A stretch of 64,000 bases of DNA from an uncultured Myxococcales bacterium. GTDB taxonomy: Bacteria; Myxococcota_A; UBA9042. The position numbers and the translations under genes are program-made. Position 1 is the stretch's first letter. Each line of letters opens with the position of its first letter. Below are positions 21,167 to 29,429 of the stretch, piece by piece. Where the stretch lies: contig CAIYBN010000054.1 in the NCBI GenBank assembly GCA_903924465.1, positions 101,503-165,502 of the forward strand, in the 5' to 3' direction. The notes beneath the pieces were generated by a model. It was not told the origin of the DNA, did not search any database, and saw nothing but the letters and a program-made list of their open reading frames with translations.

Positions 21167-22422
21167 CGTCGAGCAAGTCCGCGAGCGATTCGCTCGCATC
21201 GACCGGCGCCTCGCGCTGGTTCCAGTTTGACGGCAATGCCGGTGACTTCATCGTGCTGGCCACGCAGACCGCGCAGGTGGCCAACCAATACGACCCGACG
21301 ATCATTGACACCGTTATCACACTCTACGGACCCGACCAGCAGCCCATCGCCATGAACGATGACGCGCTCAATTCGGTCACGCCGGATAGCGAATTGTGGT
21401 CGAAACTGGCGCAGAGTGGCACCTACTACGTGCAAGTTTCCGAATGTTGGACCTGGGCCGCCGCCAATCCCGGCACACCCATCAATTGCGGTGGCACGCC
21501 GACCAAGTCCAACACGCAATTTGGCTTGTTCTTCGATTCGCTGCAAATCAATCCGCTGCCCGGCGTGGCCTTTGACACCGAGCCGAACAACAGCACGAAC
21601 ACCGCGAATCTTCTGAGCTACGCTAAGGCAAGCGCGGGTGGCTACTACATGGAAATGCTCCTCGGTGACCTGATGACCACTGCGGACAAGGATGTTTACG
21701 CGTTCGCCATTCCCAACGATGTGCCGGTTTCACAAGGCCGACTGACCGCCGGATTCTCCTTGCTGCCGGGTGGACAAAGCGGCGACGGGTCGCCGCTGAT
21801 GGAGGTGACCGCGTCGGTCGTGAACGTCCAAACGGGCGCGGTGCTGGCGATGGTCGACATCGGCAACAACGATTTGCGCGTGCCGGTCCAGGCGCTGAGC
21901 ACGGGCGCCAAGTATGCCCTGGTGCTACAACACAATTCGAGCGGCTTCACGGCCCAGGACTGGTACGTGGTGGAACATTCCTTGGGTGGCAGCAATCCCT
22001 TGGAGACCAACGAATCGGGGAATAACAGCTTTGCGGGCGCGGAGTTTCTGCAGGCCTCGTCGAGCAACGCCCAGGCCGTCGACTTCTTCTTCGGTGGGGA
22101 CATCATCAGCGGCGGCGCGGATGTCGACTACTTCTACGTCAATGTGCCGAGCGGCATGACCAAAATCAGCGTCAGCTGTGGCTCGAAATACATGGGCTCC
22201 GGCGTCCTCGACTTCGCCGTGCAGCTTTTCAACAGCGCCAATACGGACCTGAGTGGCGGCCCACAGATGGAAACGTCGTCTTCTATCATCTTGAAGAACT
22301 TGGCGATTCCGGTCAGTGCCAACAAGATCATCGTCAAGCTATCCGCGAGCGGGCAAAGTGCGAGCGTGACGGGAACGTTTTATGAATGCGGCGTGCATTT
22401 GACGGCCGTCGCCGCGCCTTGA
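21157..22422 (+). CDS. PPC-domain C-terminal part of the frameshifted lipoprotein
   Basis: 421 codons from a TTG; the frame is open a little further upstream (HHHSQALPLTSSKSASDSLA). The residues SQALPLTSSKSASDSLASTG followed by RWFQFDGNAGDFIVL are the start of a bacterial pre-peptidase C-terminal (PPC) beta-sandwich. A second PPC-like unit begins at DTEPNNSTNTANLLSYA and a third at ETNESGNNSFAGAEFLQA, each with a DxDxYxF/DVDYFYVNVP core. There is no signal peptide and no credible ribosome binding site at the TTG. An independent gene would therefore leave a secretion-type domain in the cytoplasm, which argues that this is the 3' half of the gene starting at 20540. Joined product: about 620 residues, surface-anchored. 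Confidence 0.7.
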   Translation: MPLTSSKSASDSLASTGASRWFQFDGNAGDFIVLATQTAQVANQYDPTIIDTVITLYGPDQQPIAMNDDALNSVTPDSELWSKLAQSGTYYVQVSECWTWAAANPGTPINCGGTPTKSNTQFGLFFDSLQINPLPGVAFDTEPNNSTNTANLLSYAKASAGGYYMEMLLGDLMTTADKDVYAFAIPNDVPVSQGRLTAGFSLLPGGQSGDGSPLMEVTASVVNVQTGAVLAMVDIGNNDLRVPVQALSTGAKYALVLQHNSSGFTAQDWYVVEHSLGGSNPLETNESGNNSFAGAEFLQASSSNAQAVDFFFGGDIISGGADVDYFYVNVPSGMTKISVSCGSKYMGSGVLDFAVQLFNSANTDLSGGPQMETSSSIILKNLAIPVSANKIIVKLSASGQSASVTGTFYECGVHLTAVAAP

Positions 22423-22464
22423 ACGTTTGGGGGGCGAAACGCGACGAAAGGATACGCGCACCTG

Positions 22465-23607
22465 TCACCGCCCCCGCCCCATCTTTCCATCCTTCCTCTT
22501 CCCGCCCACGCCCGGCACCAACTCGTCACGCGTCAACACCTCGGCTATCAGCCGCGCCGCGTGGTCCAGCGCATTCCGTCCGCCGCGCGCCGAGAACGCC
22601 ACCAGATACCGCCGATTGCCAGGGCCGCGGATGAACAGGTTGTCGCTCACCCAATTGCCGGCAAGTCCGCCCTTCTTGTAGACCTGCGATGCCTTCCGCT
22701 TGCCCGGAAACGCATCCGCAAACGCCTGCCACGTGCCGTCCGGGTGTTTGGTGCGCTTGGTGCGCAGCGCTTCCCGCAGTTGCTTCAGCAGCGCGGTGTC
22801 CTTGCCCTCGCCGAGATCAAGGCGGTGCTGCGGCGGGAGTTGTTCGTGCAGCATCACCACGCACATCATCCGCGAGAGCTCCTGCAGCGACGTGCACGCG
22901 GCGTTGCGGCACGCTGGTGTCGCCTCGCCTTGGCGCGGCGGCACGTTCACCGACTTCTTGCCCGCCTTGAGCGTAAATCCCGGGGTGTCCTGGAACGAGC
23001 GGCTGTGGCCCTCCGCCTCCCAGTCACGCGTCTGGTACGCGCGCATCACCGCGGAATGCACCAGCCCCGCGCGCGCGAGCACGCCCGTGGGCCCGTGCAG
23101 GCGATCGAAACCGGCAATTTGCATCAGTCGGTCGTGCGCGATGTTGTCCGACTCCCAGATCGCCAGCCACAGCAGCTGCGCAAACGAGAACGTGCGCTTG
23201 CCGTGCGGGTAGTCGAACACAACGTCGCCGCCTCTGCCAAAGCCGCGGGCGCGCAGTTCCTCAATGGCGCCGACCGACGAAAAGATCTTCACCGTCGACG
23301 CCGGATTCCAGCCGGTTGGATCGTCGCCGTGGCCGTCCCAGTCAAAAGCCTGCAACTGCCGAATGCCGTCGCCTGGCGCATCCAACACCGCGACGAACGC
23401 GCGAAAGTTCGGCGGCGGATGGAAGTTGCGCGCCTGCAAAATCGCCGCCAGCTTCGTCGTGTCGACGTCCTCGGGCCGCCAATCGCAGGTCAGGTGCGCA
23501 AACGGTGCGGGCGTTTCGGCAACCGGCGGCTTCGCCTTTGGCGCGGCCAGCGCGGGCAGGGCGGTCCACAGCGAGGCGACGAGCAGCAGGGTGTGCGGGC
23601 GAGGCAT
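22465..23607 (-). CDS. Beta-lactamase/PBP-fold serine hydrolase, secreted
   Basis: 380 residues with a signal peptide ending ALPALA. It matches the beta-lactamase2 enzyme family. SxxK is present as NPASTVKIFSS (about residues 102-112), and SDN as IWESDNIAHDRLM. The third active-site element, normally K-[ST]-G, reads YKKGGLAGNW, so the Ser/Thr is replaced by Gly. The C-terminus is basic (GGKRKDGKMGRGR). It may be a periplasmic D,D-peptidase or esterase-like enzyme, or a non-hydrolytic penicillin-binding protein. The altered KTG motif makes classic beta-lactamase activity doubtful. It is divergent from hsdM with 120 bp between. Confidence 0.75.
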   Translation of the reverse strand: MPRPHTLLLVASLWTALPALAAPKAKPPVAETPAPFAHLTCDWRPEDVDTTKLAAILQARNFHPPPNFRAFVAVLDAPGDGIRQLQAFDWDGHGDDPTGWNPASTVKIFSSVGAIEELRARGFGRGGDVVFDYPHGKRTFSFAQLLWLAIWESDNIAHDRLMQIAGFDRLHGPTGVLARAGLVHSAVMRAYQTRDWEAEGHSRSFQDTPGFTLKAGKKSVNVPPRQGEATPACRNAACTSLQELSRMMCVVMLHEQLPPQHRLDLGEGKDTALLKQLREALRTKRTKHPDGTWQAFADAFPGKRKASQVYKKGGLAGNWVSDNLFIRGPGNRRYLVAFSARGGRNALDHAARLIAEVLTRDELVPGVGGKRKDGKMGRGR

Positions 23608-23727
23608 GGCGGGCGCTCCTGCGTGAGGTTGTAGCGCGGGCGCGGAGGCGTGTCATCCATGCTTGACCTGTGAACCGGGCGAATGCTAGACGCTCCCGCG
23701 CTTTCGCCCTCGCGCATTCAAGGCACC

Positions 23728-25182
23728 ATGTTTGAACAGACCTTCAAAGCCATCGACAACGTCCTCTGGAAAGAGGCCGGCTGCGCGTCCGAGCTGGACT
23801 ACACCGAGCAGACGTCGTGGATGCTGTTCCTCAAGTACCTGGACGACCTGGAGCACGACCGCGAGATGGCTGCCGAACTGGAAGGCAAGACGTATCAGCC
23901 GATCATTGACGCCTCGCATCGCTGGTCGAAGTGGGCGGCGCCGAAGACGGCCGATGGCGCGTTCGACCACAACCACGCGCTGACGGGCGAGGACCTGGTC
24001 GACTTCGTCGATGACCAGCTGTTTCCCTATCTGAAGGGCTTCAAGCAGCGCGCGACCAGTCCGGACACGATCGAGTACAAGATTGGCGAGATCTTTGGCG
24101 AGCTGAAGAACAAGTTCCAGAGCGGCTACAGCCTGCGCGACGCGCTGGAGCTCGTCGATGCGCTGCGTTTTGGCTCGCAGGCCGAGAAGCATGAGCTGTC
24201 GCACCTGTACGAAGCCAAGATCAAGAACATGGGCAACGCCGGGCGCAATGGCGGCGAGTACTACACGCCGCGGCCGCTGATTCGCGCGATGATCCAGGTC
24301 GTCCAGCCGCGCATCGGCGAGACGATTTACGACGGCGCGGTCGGTTCCGCGGGCTTTCTCTGCGAGGCGTACGACTACTTGCGCGCCTCGACGACGCTCA
24401 CCACGGCGCAGTTGCACAAGCTGCAGACCACGACGTTCTATGGCAAGGAGAAGAAGAGCCTCGCGTACGTCATCGCCATCATGAACCTCATCCTGCACGG
24501 CATCGAGGCGCCGAACATCGTGCACACCAACACGCTGGCGGAGAACCTGAGCGACATCCAGGAGAAGGATCGCTTTGACATCATCCTCGCGAATCCACCT
24601 TTCGGCGGCAAGGAGAGGCCGGAGGTCCAGCAGAACTTTCCCATCAAGACCGGCGAGACGGCGTTCCTGTTCCTGCAGCACTTCATCAAGCGCCTGCGCG
24701 CGGGCGGTCGGGCGGCGGTGGTCATCAAGAACACGTTCCTGTCCAACACCGACAACGCGAGCGTCAGCCTGCGCAAGGAGCTGCTGCAAGCCTGCAACCT
24801 CCACACGGTGCTGGACATGCCCAGCGGCACGTTCCTCGGCGCGGGCGTCAAGACCGTGGTGCTGTTCTTTGAGAAAGGCGCGCCGACGCGCAAGGTCTGG
24901 TACTACCAGCTGGACCCGGGCCGCAACATGGGCAAGACCAACCCGCTGAACGACGCGGACCTGGCCGAGTTCGTCGCGCTGCAGAAGACGACGGCGGACT
25001 CGGCGAAGTCGTGGTCGATGGACGCGACGGGGATTGACCAGGCGACGTGGGATTTGAGCGTGAAGAACCCGAATGTGAAGGAAGAGCAGGTGGCGCGTGA
25101 GCCGCGGGAGATTTTGGACGAGATTGCGGCGTTGGATCTGGAGGCGGCGGCGATTTTGGATGGGTTGCGGGGGATGTTGTGA
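23728..25182 (+). CDS. hsdM: Type I restriction-modification methyltransferase subunit
   Basis: 484 residues from ATG 23728 (FEQTFKAIDNVLWKEAG, the usual HsdM N-terminus); the frame runs on to 23683 but that part is not family-like. It has an N-terminal helical HsdM_N domain (about 1-150) and an N6-adenine methyltransferase domain. Motif I reads IYDGAVGSAGFLCEAYDY, the form normal for this HsdM clade, and motif IV is NPPFGG. The motif GGEYYTPRPLIRAMIQ, which leads the methylase fold, is intact. HsdM methylates adenine in the bipartite target chosen by HsdS and forms the M2S core of the enzyme. It overlaps hsdS by 4 nt. hsdR lies 4.2 kb further on, not adjacent. Confidence 0.95.
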   Translation: MFEQTFKAIDNVLWKEAGCASELDYTEQTSWMLFLKYLDDLEHDREMAAELEGKTYQPIIDASHRWSKWAAPKTADGAFDHNHALTGEDLVDFVDDQLFPYLKGFKQRATSPDTIEYKIGEIFGELKNKFQSGYSLRDALELVDALRFGSQAEKHELSHLYEAKIKNMGNAGRNGGEYYTPRPLIRAMIQVVQPRIGETIYDGAVGSAGFLCEAYDYLRASTTLTTAQLHKLQTTTFYGKEKKSLAYVIAIMNLILHGIEAPNIVHTNTLAENLSDIQEKDRFDIILANPPFGGKERPEVQQNFPIKTGETAFLFLQHFIKRLRAGGRAAVVIKNTFLSNTDNASVSLRKELLQACNLHTVLDMPSGTFLGAGVKTVVLFFEKGAPTRKVWYYQLDPGRNMGKTNPLNDADLAEFVALQKTTADSAKSWSMDATGIDQATWDLSVKNPNVKEEQVAREPREILDEIAALDLEAAAILDGLRGML

Positions 25183-26381
25183 GTCCTTGGCCATCGACTA
25201 CCATCGCCGGAGCCTTTGAGATCAAGCCATCCAAGAGCGAAGCGAGCCGCCGTCTGCGGGCGCAGGCTTCAGTTTCGTTCGTGCCCATGTGCGATCTTGG
25301 CATCGGAGCGAAGTACTTTGACGCGCAAGGCGAGCGGACACTATCCGAGGTGGTCGGCAGCTACACGTATTTCGCGGATGGCGATGTCCTTTTGGCGAAG
25401 ATCACGCCGTGCTTTGAGAATGGCAAGCTCGGCATCGCACGTGGCCTGACCAATGGCGTGGGTTTCGGCTCCAGCGAGTTCATCGTTCTGCGGTCGAAAG
25501 GGACGATCCTTCCGGAGTTTCTGTACTACTTCCTCGATCAGGACAGCTTCCGATTCGACGGCGCGCGGCGGATGGCGGGTGCCGTCGGCCACAAGCGCGT
25601 AACGAACGAATTCATAGAGCAGCACGTCTTGCCGATGCCACCGCTCGCCGAACAGCAACGCCTCGTCGCCCTCCTCGACGAGGCCTTTGCCGGCATCGCG
25701 ACGGCGACGGCGCATGCGGAGCGGTGTTTGGCGGCGGCGGGGGAGGTGTTTGAGAGGTATCTGGAAGCGCGATTCATTGACAGCGGCATCGGTTGGGCCG
25801 AGAAGAAACTGGGCGACATTTGTGTGGTTGACCGAGGCAGTTCACCGCGTCCGATCAAGGAGTACATCACGGAGGCGCATGATGGCGTCAACTGGATTCG
25901 GATCGGGGACACGAAGGGCGACAAGAAGTATGTCTGGTCGACGCGGGAAAAGATCACCCCTGAAGGGGCGCTCTCCTCGCGCTATGTCAAAGAAGGCGAC
26001 TTGATTCTGACGAACTCGATGTCTTACGGCGATCCATACATCATGAAGACGACTGGCTATATCCACGACGGTTGGTTCGTGCTGCGGCCTGGACCGGGAA
26101 TCGATGTCGAGTACCTATACTTTGCGCTCGTCTCGCCGCTTCTGCGAAGGCAGTTCGACGAATTGGCATGTGGCGCCATCGTCAAGAATATCAGCGGCGA
26201 TCTCGTGAAGAAGGCAATCGTCCCGGTCCCGCCCGCAGCGGAACAGCGATTGATCGTCACCGAGATCGAGATCGCATCTGAGGAATGCGACCGCCTCGCC
26301 TCCCTCTACCGCCGCAAGCTCGCCGCCCTGGCTGAGCTCAAGCAGGCCGTCTTGCGCAAGGCGTTTGCCGGCGAGTTGTGA
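25179..26381 (+). CDS. hsdS: Type I restriction-modification specificity subunit
   Basis: 400 residues, GTG start overlapping the hsdM stop. It has two target-recognition domains, each ending in a conserved helix: TRD1 (about 1-150) then LPMPPLAEQQRLVALLDEAF, and TRD2 (about 195-345, starting EKKLGDICVVDRGSSPRP) then VPVPPAAEQRLIVTEIEIAS. A C-terminal coiled coil ends KLAALAELKQAVLRKAFAGEL, the standard HsdS ending. Each TRD reads one half of a bipartite DNA site, and the helices set the spacing. Length and both repeats are complete, so the protein looks functional. The exact site cannot be read from sequence. Confidence 0.95.
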   Translation: MSPWPSTTIAGAFEIKPSKSEASRRLRAQASVSFVPMCDLGIGAKYFDAQGERTLSEVVGSYTYFADGDVLLAKITPCFENGKLGIARGLTNGVGFGSSEFIVLRSKGTILPEFLYYFLDQDSFRFDGARRMAGAVGHKRVTNEFIEQHVLPMPPLAEQQRLVALLDEAFAGIATATAHAERCLAAAGEVFERYLEARFIDSGIGWAEKKLGDICVVDRGSSPRPIKEYITEAHDGVNWIRIGDTKGDKKYVWSTREKITPEGALSSRYVKEGDLILTNSMSYGDPYIMKTTGYIHDGWFVLRPGPGIDVEYLYFALVSPLLRRQFDELACGAIVKNISGDLVKKAIVPVPPAAEQRLIVTEIEIASEECDRLASLYRRKLAALAELKQAVLRKAFAGEL

Positions 26382-26513
26382 TGGGCGGGCGTGTGGCGGG
26401 GCGGGAAGTTCCCCAGCCCATCGTTTCCACGGCTGGGTGACGAAGCGCTTCATCGCTCCAAGGATTCGCGCGCAGCGGGCTTGTCTGCTGGCGATCAAAA
26501 GCAGCCAACCGCA

Positions 26514-27476
26514 TCACCCCTGAGCCGGCTCCAGCGCATCGCCACTCTTCGGCTGGGCCTCTGGCGCAACCGGCGACGGCGGTGCGGCCTTCGCAGCCAG
26601 GTCATCGATCAACCGGTCGATCTGCCGCACGCTCAGGAAACTGAAGAAGCTCGCGATGGCGACGACGCCGATGCAGATGAACAGGGTGGCGATACGCGCC
26701 AGCAGCGCCGACTTACCAGCTGAGCCGGCAATCCCATCGGTCAGCACGGGCAGCAAATCGATGAATGCCGCGACCGCCAGGCTGACGCCGGGCGCCACGA
26801 ACATCACGAAACGAACGATCTGCGCAGGCAAGGCGCGCTCGACGCCGGTAATCGTGCAGGCGCGGTAGAGCAGTCCGGCGACCCGGGCCGGCTCCTCGCC
26901 CATCTGGTCCTTGCAGAACACCTTGACGCCGCCTTGCACCGAGCGGCAGGTCATCCACAGCGCGACGTTGAGCAACGCCAGCAGCATGGCCAGAAGTGGC
27001 AGAAAATCATTGGCCGGGACGGGGAACTTCACCAGCGGCAACTCACGCTCCGCAGTCTTGATGTTGGCCAAGGTATTGGTCGTCACTTTGCGCATGTAGG
27101 CTGCGCGGCCATACTCCAGTTTGTTGGCCGCAATGTAGGCGTCCAGCCTCTCCAGAACAACAACTCCAGCGACGCAAGCTGCCACGCCTGGCACGTAGTG
27201 CGGGTCCCGTGGCGAAATCGTGCAGGCAGCGCCATTCGCGATGCGCTGGCGCAGACGATCCAGGTTCTTGATTTGCTTCTCCCACTCGTGCAACCGCTCA
27301 TCTTCGACCGAGCTCATGACCTCGTAGATGGCCAGTTGGCCCTCCTGCATGCTGAACTGCTCAATGTACAAGTGGGTCAACGCAACCGCAGCGACCAGAA
27401 CCGAGGCAAACAGCAGCCAGCGCGCCCGCACGACCGCTTCAGATACCAACTTGTATTCCTCTTGGGCAAACTCCAT
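26514..27476 (-). CDS. Unknown four-helix membrane protein inside the hsd locus
   Basis: 320 residues. There is one membrane helix near the N-terminus (WLLFASVLVAAVALTHLYI), then about 110 soluble residues with a charged helical stretch (DERLHEWEKQIKNLDRLRQRI) and two Cys. Three further helices come near residues 156-177, 217-245 and 253-275, followed by a charged helix (RQIDRLIDDLAAKAA) and a Pro/Ala-rich tail. There are no catalytic motifs and I do not recognise the family. It is on the opposite strand to hsdMS and hsdR and lies in the 3-kb insert between them, 133 bp from the hsdS stop (convergent). Membrane effectors often accompany defence genes, but that is only an inference from position. 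Confidence 0.6.
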   Translation of the reverse strand: MEFAQEEYKLVSEAVVRARWLLFASVLVAAVALTHLYIEQFSMQEGQLAIYEVMSSVEDERLHEWEKQIKNLDRLRQRIANGAACTISPRDPHYVPGVAACVAGVVVLERLDAYIAANKLEYGRAAYMRKVTTNTLANIKTAERELPLVKFPVPANDFLPLLAMLLALLNVALWMTCRSVQGGVKVFCKDQMGEEPARVAGLLYRACTITGVERALPAQIVRFVMFVAPGVSLAVAAFIDLLPVLTDGIAGSAGKSALLARIATLFICIGVVAIASFFSFLSVRQIDRLIDDLAAKAAPPSPVAPEAQPKSGDALEPAQG

Positions 27477-27631
27477 CGCTGTCCTCCATCGGGGTGATTT
27501 CTATGCAATCTGGACTGCCAGAGAGCGTGACATGGTCGACGGAACGAATCAAGGCTGGCGCGAACCCATGGGCGGATCGCGCTTGCTTGCGGCATTGTCG
27601 CTGGCTTCACATTACATGGCATCCTCATGGC

Positions 27632-27799
27632 GCGCCAAGCCTCACCGCGCCGCACCGATGCCGTCACTTTCACGTCCAAAGCCTCGTCGTGCCGTACCAA
27701 CATCGTCATGGTCCGGCGCAAAGTCATTCCGCGCCGCATCAACACCCTCGCTATCCGGCGCAAAGCCGCACACCGCCGCAAAACGCGCATCATGGCTTC
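27632..27799. repeat. Degenerate 4 x 42-bp tandem repeat
   Basis: Four head-to-tail units of exactly 42 bp start at 27632, 27674, 27716 and 27758. Each begins G[CT][CG]CNAAG[CT]C, has a central CGCCGCA-like block (CGCGCCGCAC, CGTGCCGTAC, CGCGCCGCAT, CACCGCCGCA) and ends in a TCAC/TCCG-like segment. 42 is a multiple of 3, so all six frames carry a 14-residue repeat (for example AKPxRAAxxPSLSG on plus). No frame here has a ribosome binding site or a protein-like flank. The whole stretch 27477-28004 otherwise has no gene that I can support. It lies between two unknown genes in the hsd locus. Confidence 0.6.
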
Positions 27800-28004
27800 A
27801 TTCCCAATCAGACAGCGCCCGGCCGCGCGCCTCATGTTTCACTGCCAAGCCAGTCTGGACATGCCTCCGGCACGGGCAAGGCGTCTCCGTACACCGATTG
27901 ACAGGCAAACATCACACTTTTTTGACAGTCCAAATCCGCGGCGCTAACTTTTTCACTGTACCTGTGTCCGTTCCGAACAACATCAACCTTTGAGGAGATT
28001 CGAG

Positions 28005-28661
28005 ATGTCTACACCCACGGAAACGTCCACCAACGAGTTCACCATCGGCTTTACCCGCGTCGTGCTGTCGCGCCTCAAGCCGGACGCCAAGCACAAGGAT
28101 CTGGTGATCCTTCTGCAGACGCCGCTTGACGGGTTGCTCAAGTCGATGAGCGCCGCGATTACCGCCAAGAACCTCGCGTTGGATGCGCAGGGCTACCTGA
28201 ACTACACGCTCTCGCAGATTACCGGGCCCAACCTGGACAAGCTGGCGTTGAAGGTGGCCGCGCATTTTGACAGCAAGACCGCGCCCGACTTTCTGGCCAT
28301 CTTTCCCAAAACGCCGGCGGTGGTCAGCAATGCACCGCTGCGCGACCAGCCAGGCCTGCTCGGCGACATCGCGAAGGCATTGAATGCCGCGGACACGCCG
28401 AAGGAAGTGAAGGCGCTGGCCAAGGACTGGCTCGCAGGCTATGCCGAGTACGTCAAGGCCCTGGCGGCGCTGGCGACAGCGGATGAGGGCGTGGCAACGG
28501 CCGCCAAGGGCGTGAAGGCGGCGCGCGGTGATTTGTTCATCGCGTTGGCCAAGCTGCGCGGCGAGCTGATCGCCCGCAATCCGCGGCAGTCGCGCGTCGT
28601 GGCGAGCTTCTATCCGCGTACGCCGAAGAAGGCGAAGAAGGTCAAGCCGCCGGTGGGATGA
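28005..28661 (+). CDS. Unknown helical protein with basic tail, inside the hsd locus
   Basis: 218 residues; ATG 28005 has GAGGAG 7 nt upstream, a very good ribosome binding site. The sequence is mostly alpha-helical and Ala/Lys/Leu-rich (VVLSRLKPDAKHKDLVILL, TAKNLALDAQGYLNYTLSQI, EVKALAKDWLAGYAEYVKAL). It ends in a Lys/Pro tail (PRTPKKAKKVKPPVG) that could contact nucleic acid or membrane phosphates. There is no signal peptide or known motif. It lies between hsdS and hsdR on the same strand as both. I do not recognise the family; position suggests cargo carried with the restriction-modification genes. Confidence 0.65.
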   Translation: MSTPTETSTNEFTIGFTRVVLSRLKPDAKHKDLVILLQTPLDGLLKSMSAAITAKNLALDAQGYLNYTLSQITGPNLDKLALKVAAHFDSKTAPDFLAIFPKTPAVVSNAPLRDQPGLLGDIAKALNAADTPKEVKALAKDWLAGYAEYVKALAALATADEGVATAAKGVKAARGDLFIALAKLRGELIARNPRQSRVVASFYPRTPKKAKKVKPPVG

Positions 28662-29429
28662 GCGGCCGGGAGGCTGCAGGCCCGAAGCGGGATCTTGTCA
28701 TCGCCCCCCGGGATTGCTCATGCGGGTCGGTGATGCGCGCGGCGAGCGTAATGCGCTTGAGAGCGGCACCGTCATCGCCGATTTCCGAGAGCCGATGACT
28801 GGCCACAATCTGACCGCGGCAAAAGTCGGCAAGTGACGAACATGGTTTTGCTGTGCGTGTCGGGCGCAGTGCTTTTCGTGGACCCGGGCGCGCGCACGGG
28901 GCACTACGTCGGGCCCACAACCACCAGGCTTGGCGGCGCGGGAGTCTATGAGACCACGCATCGCGGCAGGATGGGCGGCGCAGCGAAAGCTGCGGGACCG
29001 CATTGTGGAGCTGCGTCCAGCGCAAGCTGGAGGCAGCGACGGGGAGGGCTGTTTTTTGGGGCTGGAGGACCCCGACGAAGTCGGAATCATCGGTCTGCTT
29101 GCCAGTCGCGCGCGATCGCCGCGGAATGGCACCTCGATTTCAGCGGCGCGTCCGCGGCGCGCCACGGTTATCGTTGGCCTGCAGGCCAAAAAATGACCGA
29201 GTTGGCCGCACGCCCGCGTCGTAGACGCGCACAAGAGCGGCCGGAAGGCCGCAACGCGCGCCCCGAGCCGTCCGAATCGCGGCGCCGTTCGCCTCCGCAC
29301 GCGCCGCGTCAGACGTAAGCGTCCCGAAACCAAAAAAAACACGCCATCACCCGCCTCGTGCCATCTGCGCCTCCATCCCGCCTTGTCCAACGCCTCCGCC
29401 GCAGTTACCCTCGCGATGGAGGCAAGTTC
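28662..29429 (+). other. 768-bp region before hsdR, no supported gene
   Basis: Several short frames cross this stretch on both strands, but none has a ribosome binding site plus protein-like content. A 38-codon frame from ATG 28720 (RVGDARGERNALESGTVIAD in part) reads like a protein fragment and may be a relic. A GGCCTGCAGGCC palindrome lies near 29179-29190 and an A8 run near 29332-29339. It probably holds the hsdR promoter. Confidence 0.45.

Noticed and set aside
24310..24370. HsdM motif I reads DGAVGSAGFL in place of DPACGTGGFL, at first taken as degenerate
   Set aside because: This form is normal for this HsdM clade, and motif IV NPPFGG is intact.
23686..25194. 502-residue minus-strand frame rich in Arg/Leu/Val
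   Set aside because: Antisense to hsdM, which has all family motifs.
27632..27799. Tandem 42-bp units considered as a CRISPR array
   Set aside because: There are no spacers between units, the repeats are diverged, and no cas genes are nearby. The Cys-repeat genes also show periodic DNA, but this is coding repetition.
28833..29318. Plus-strand frame of 161 residues before hsdR
   Set aside because: No ribosome binding site, Arg/Ala/Gly-rich composition that changes character mid-frame, and no neighbour link.
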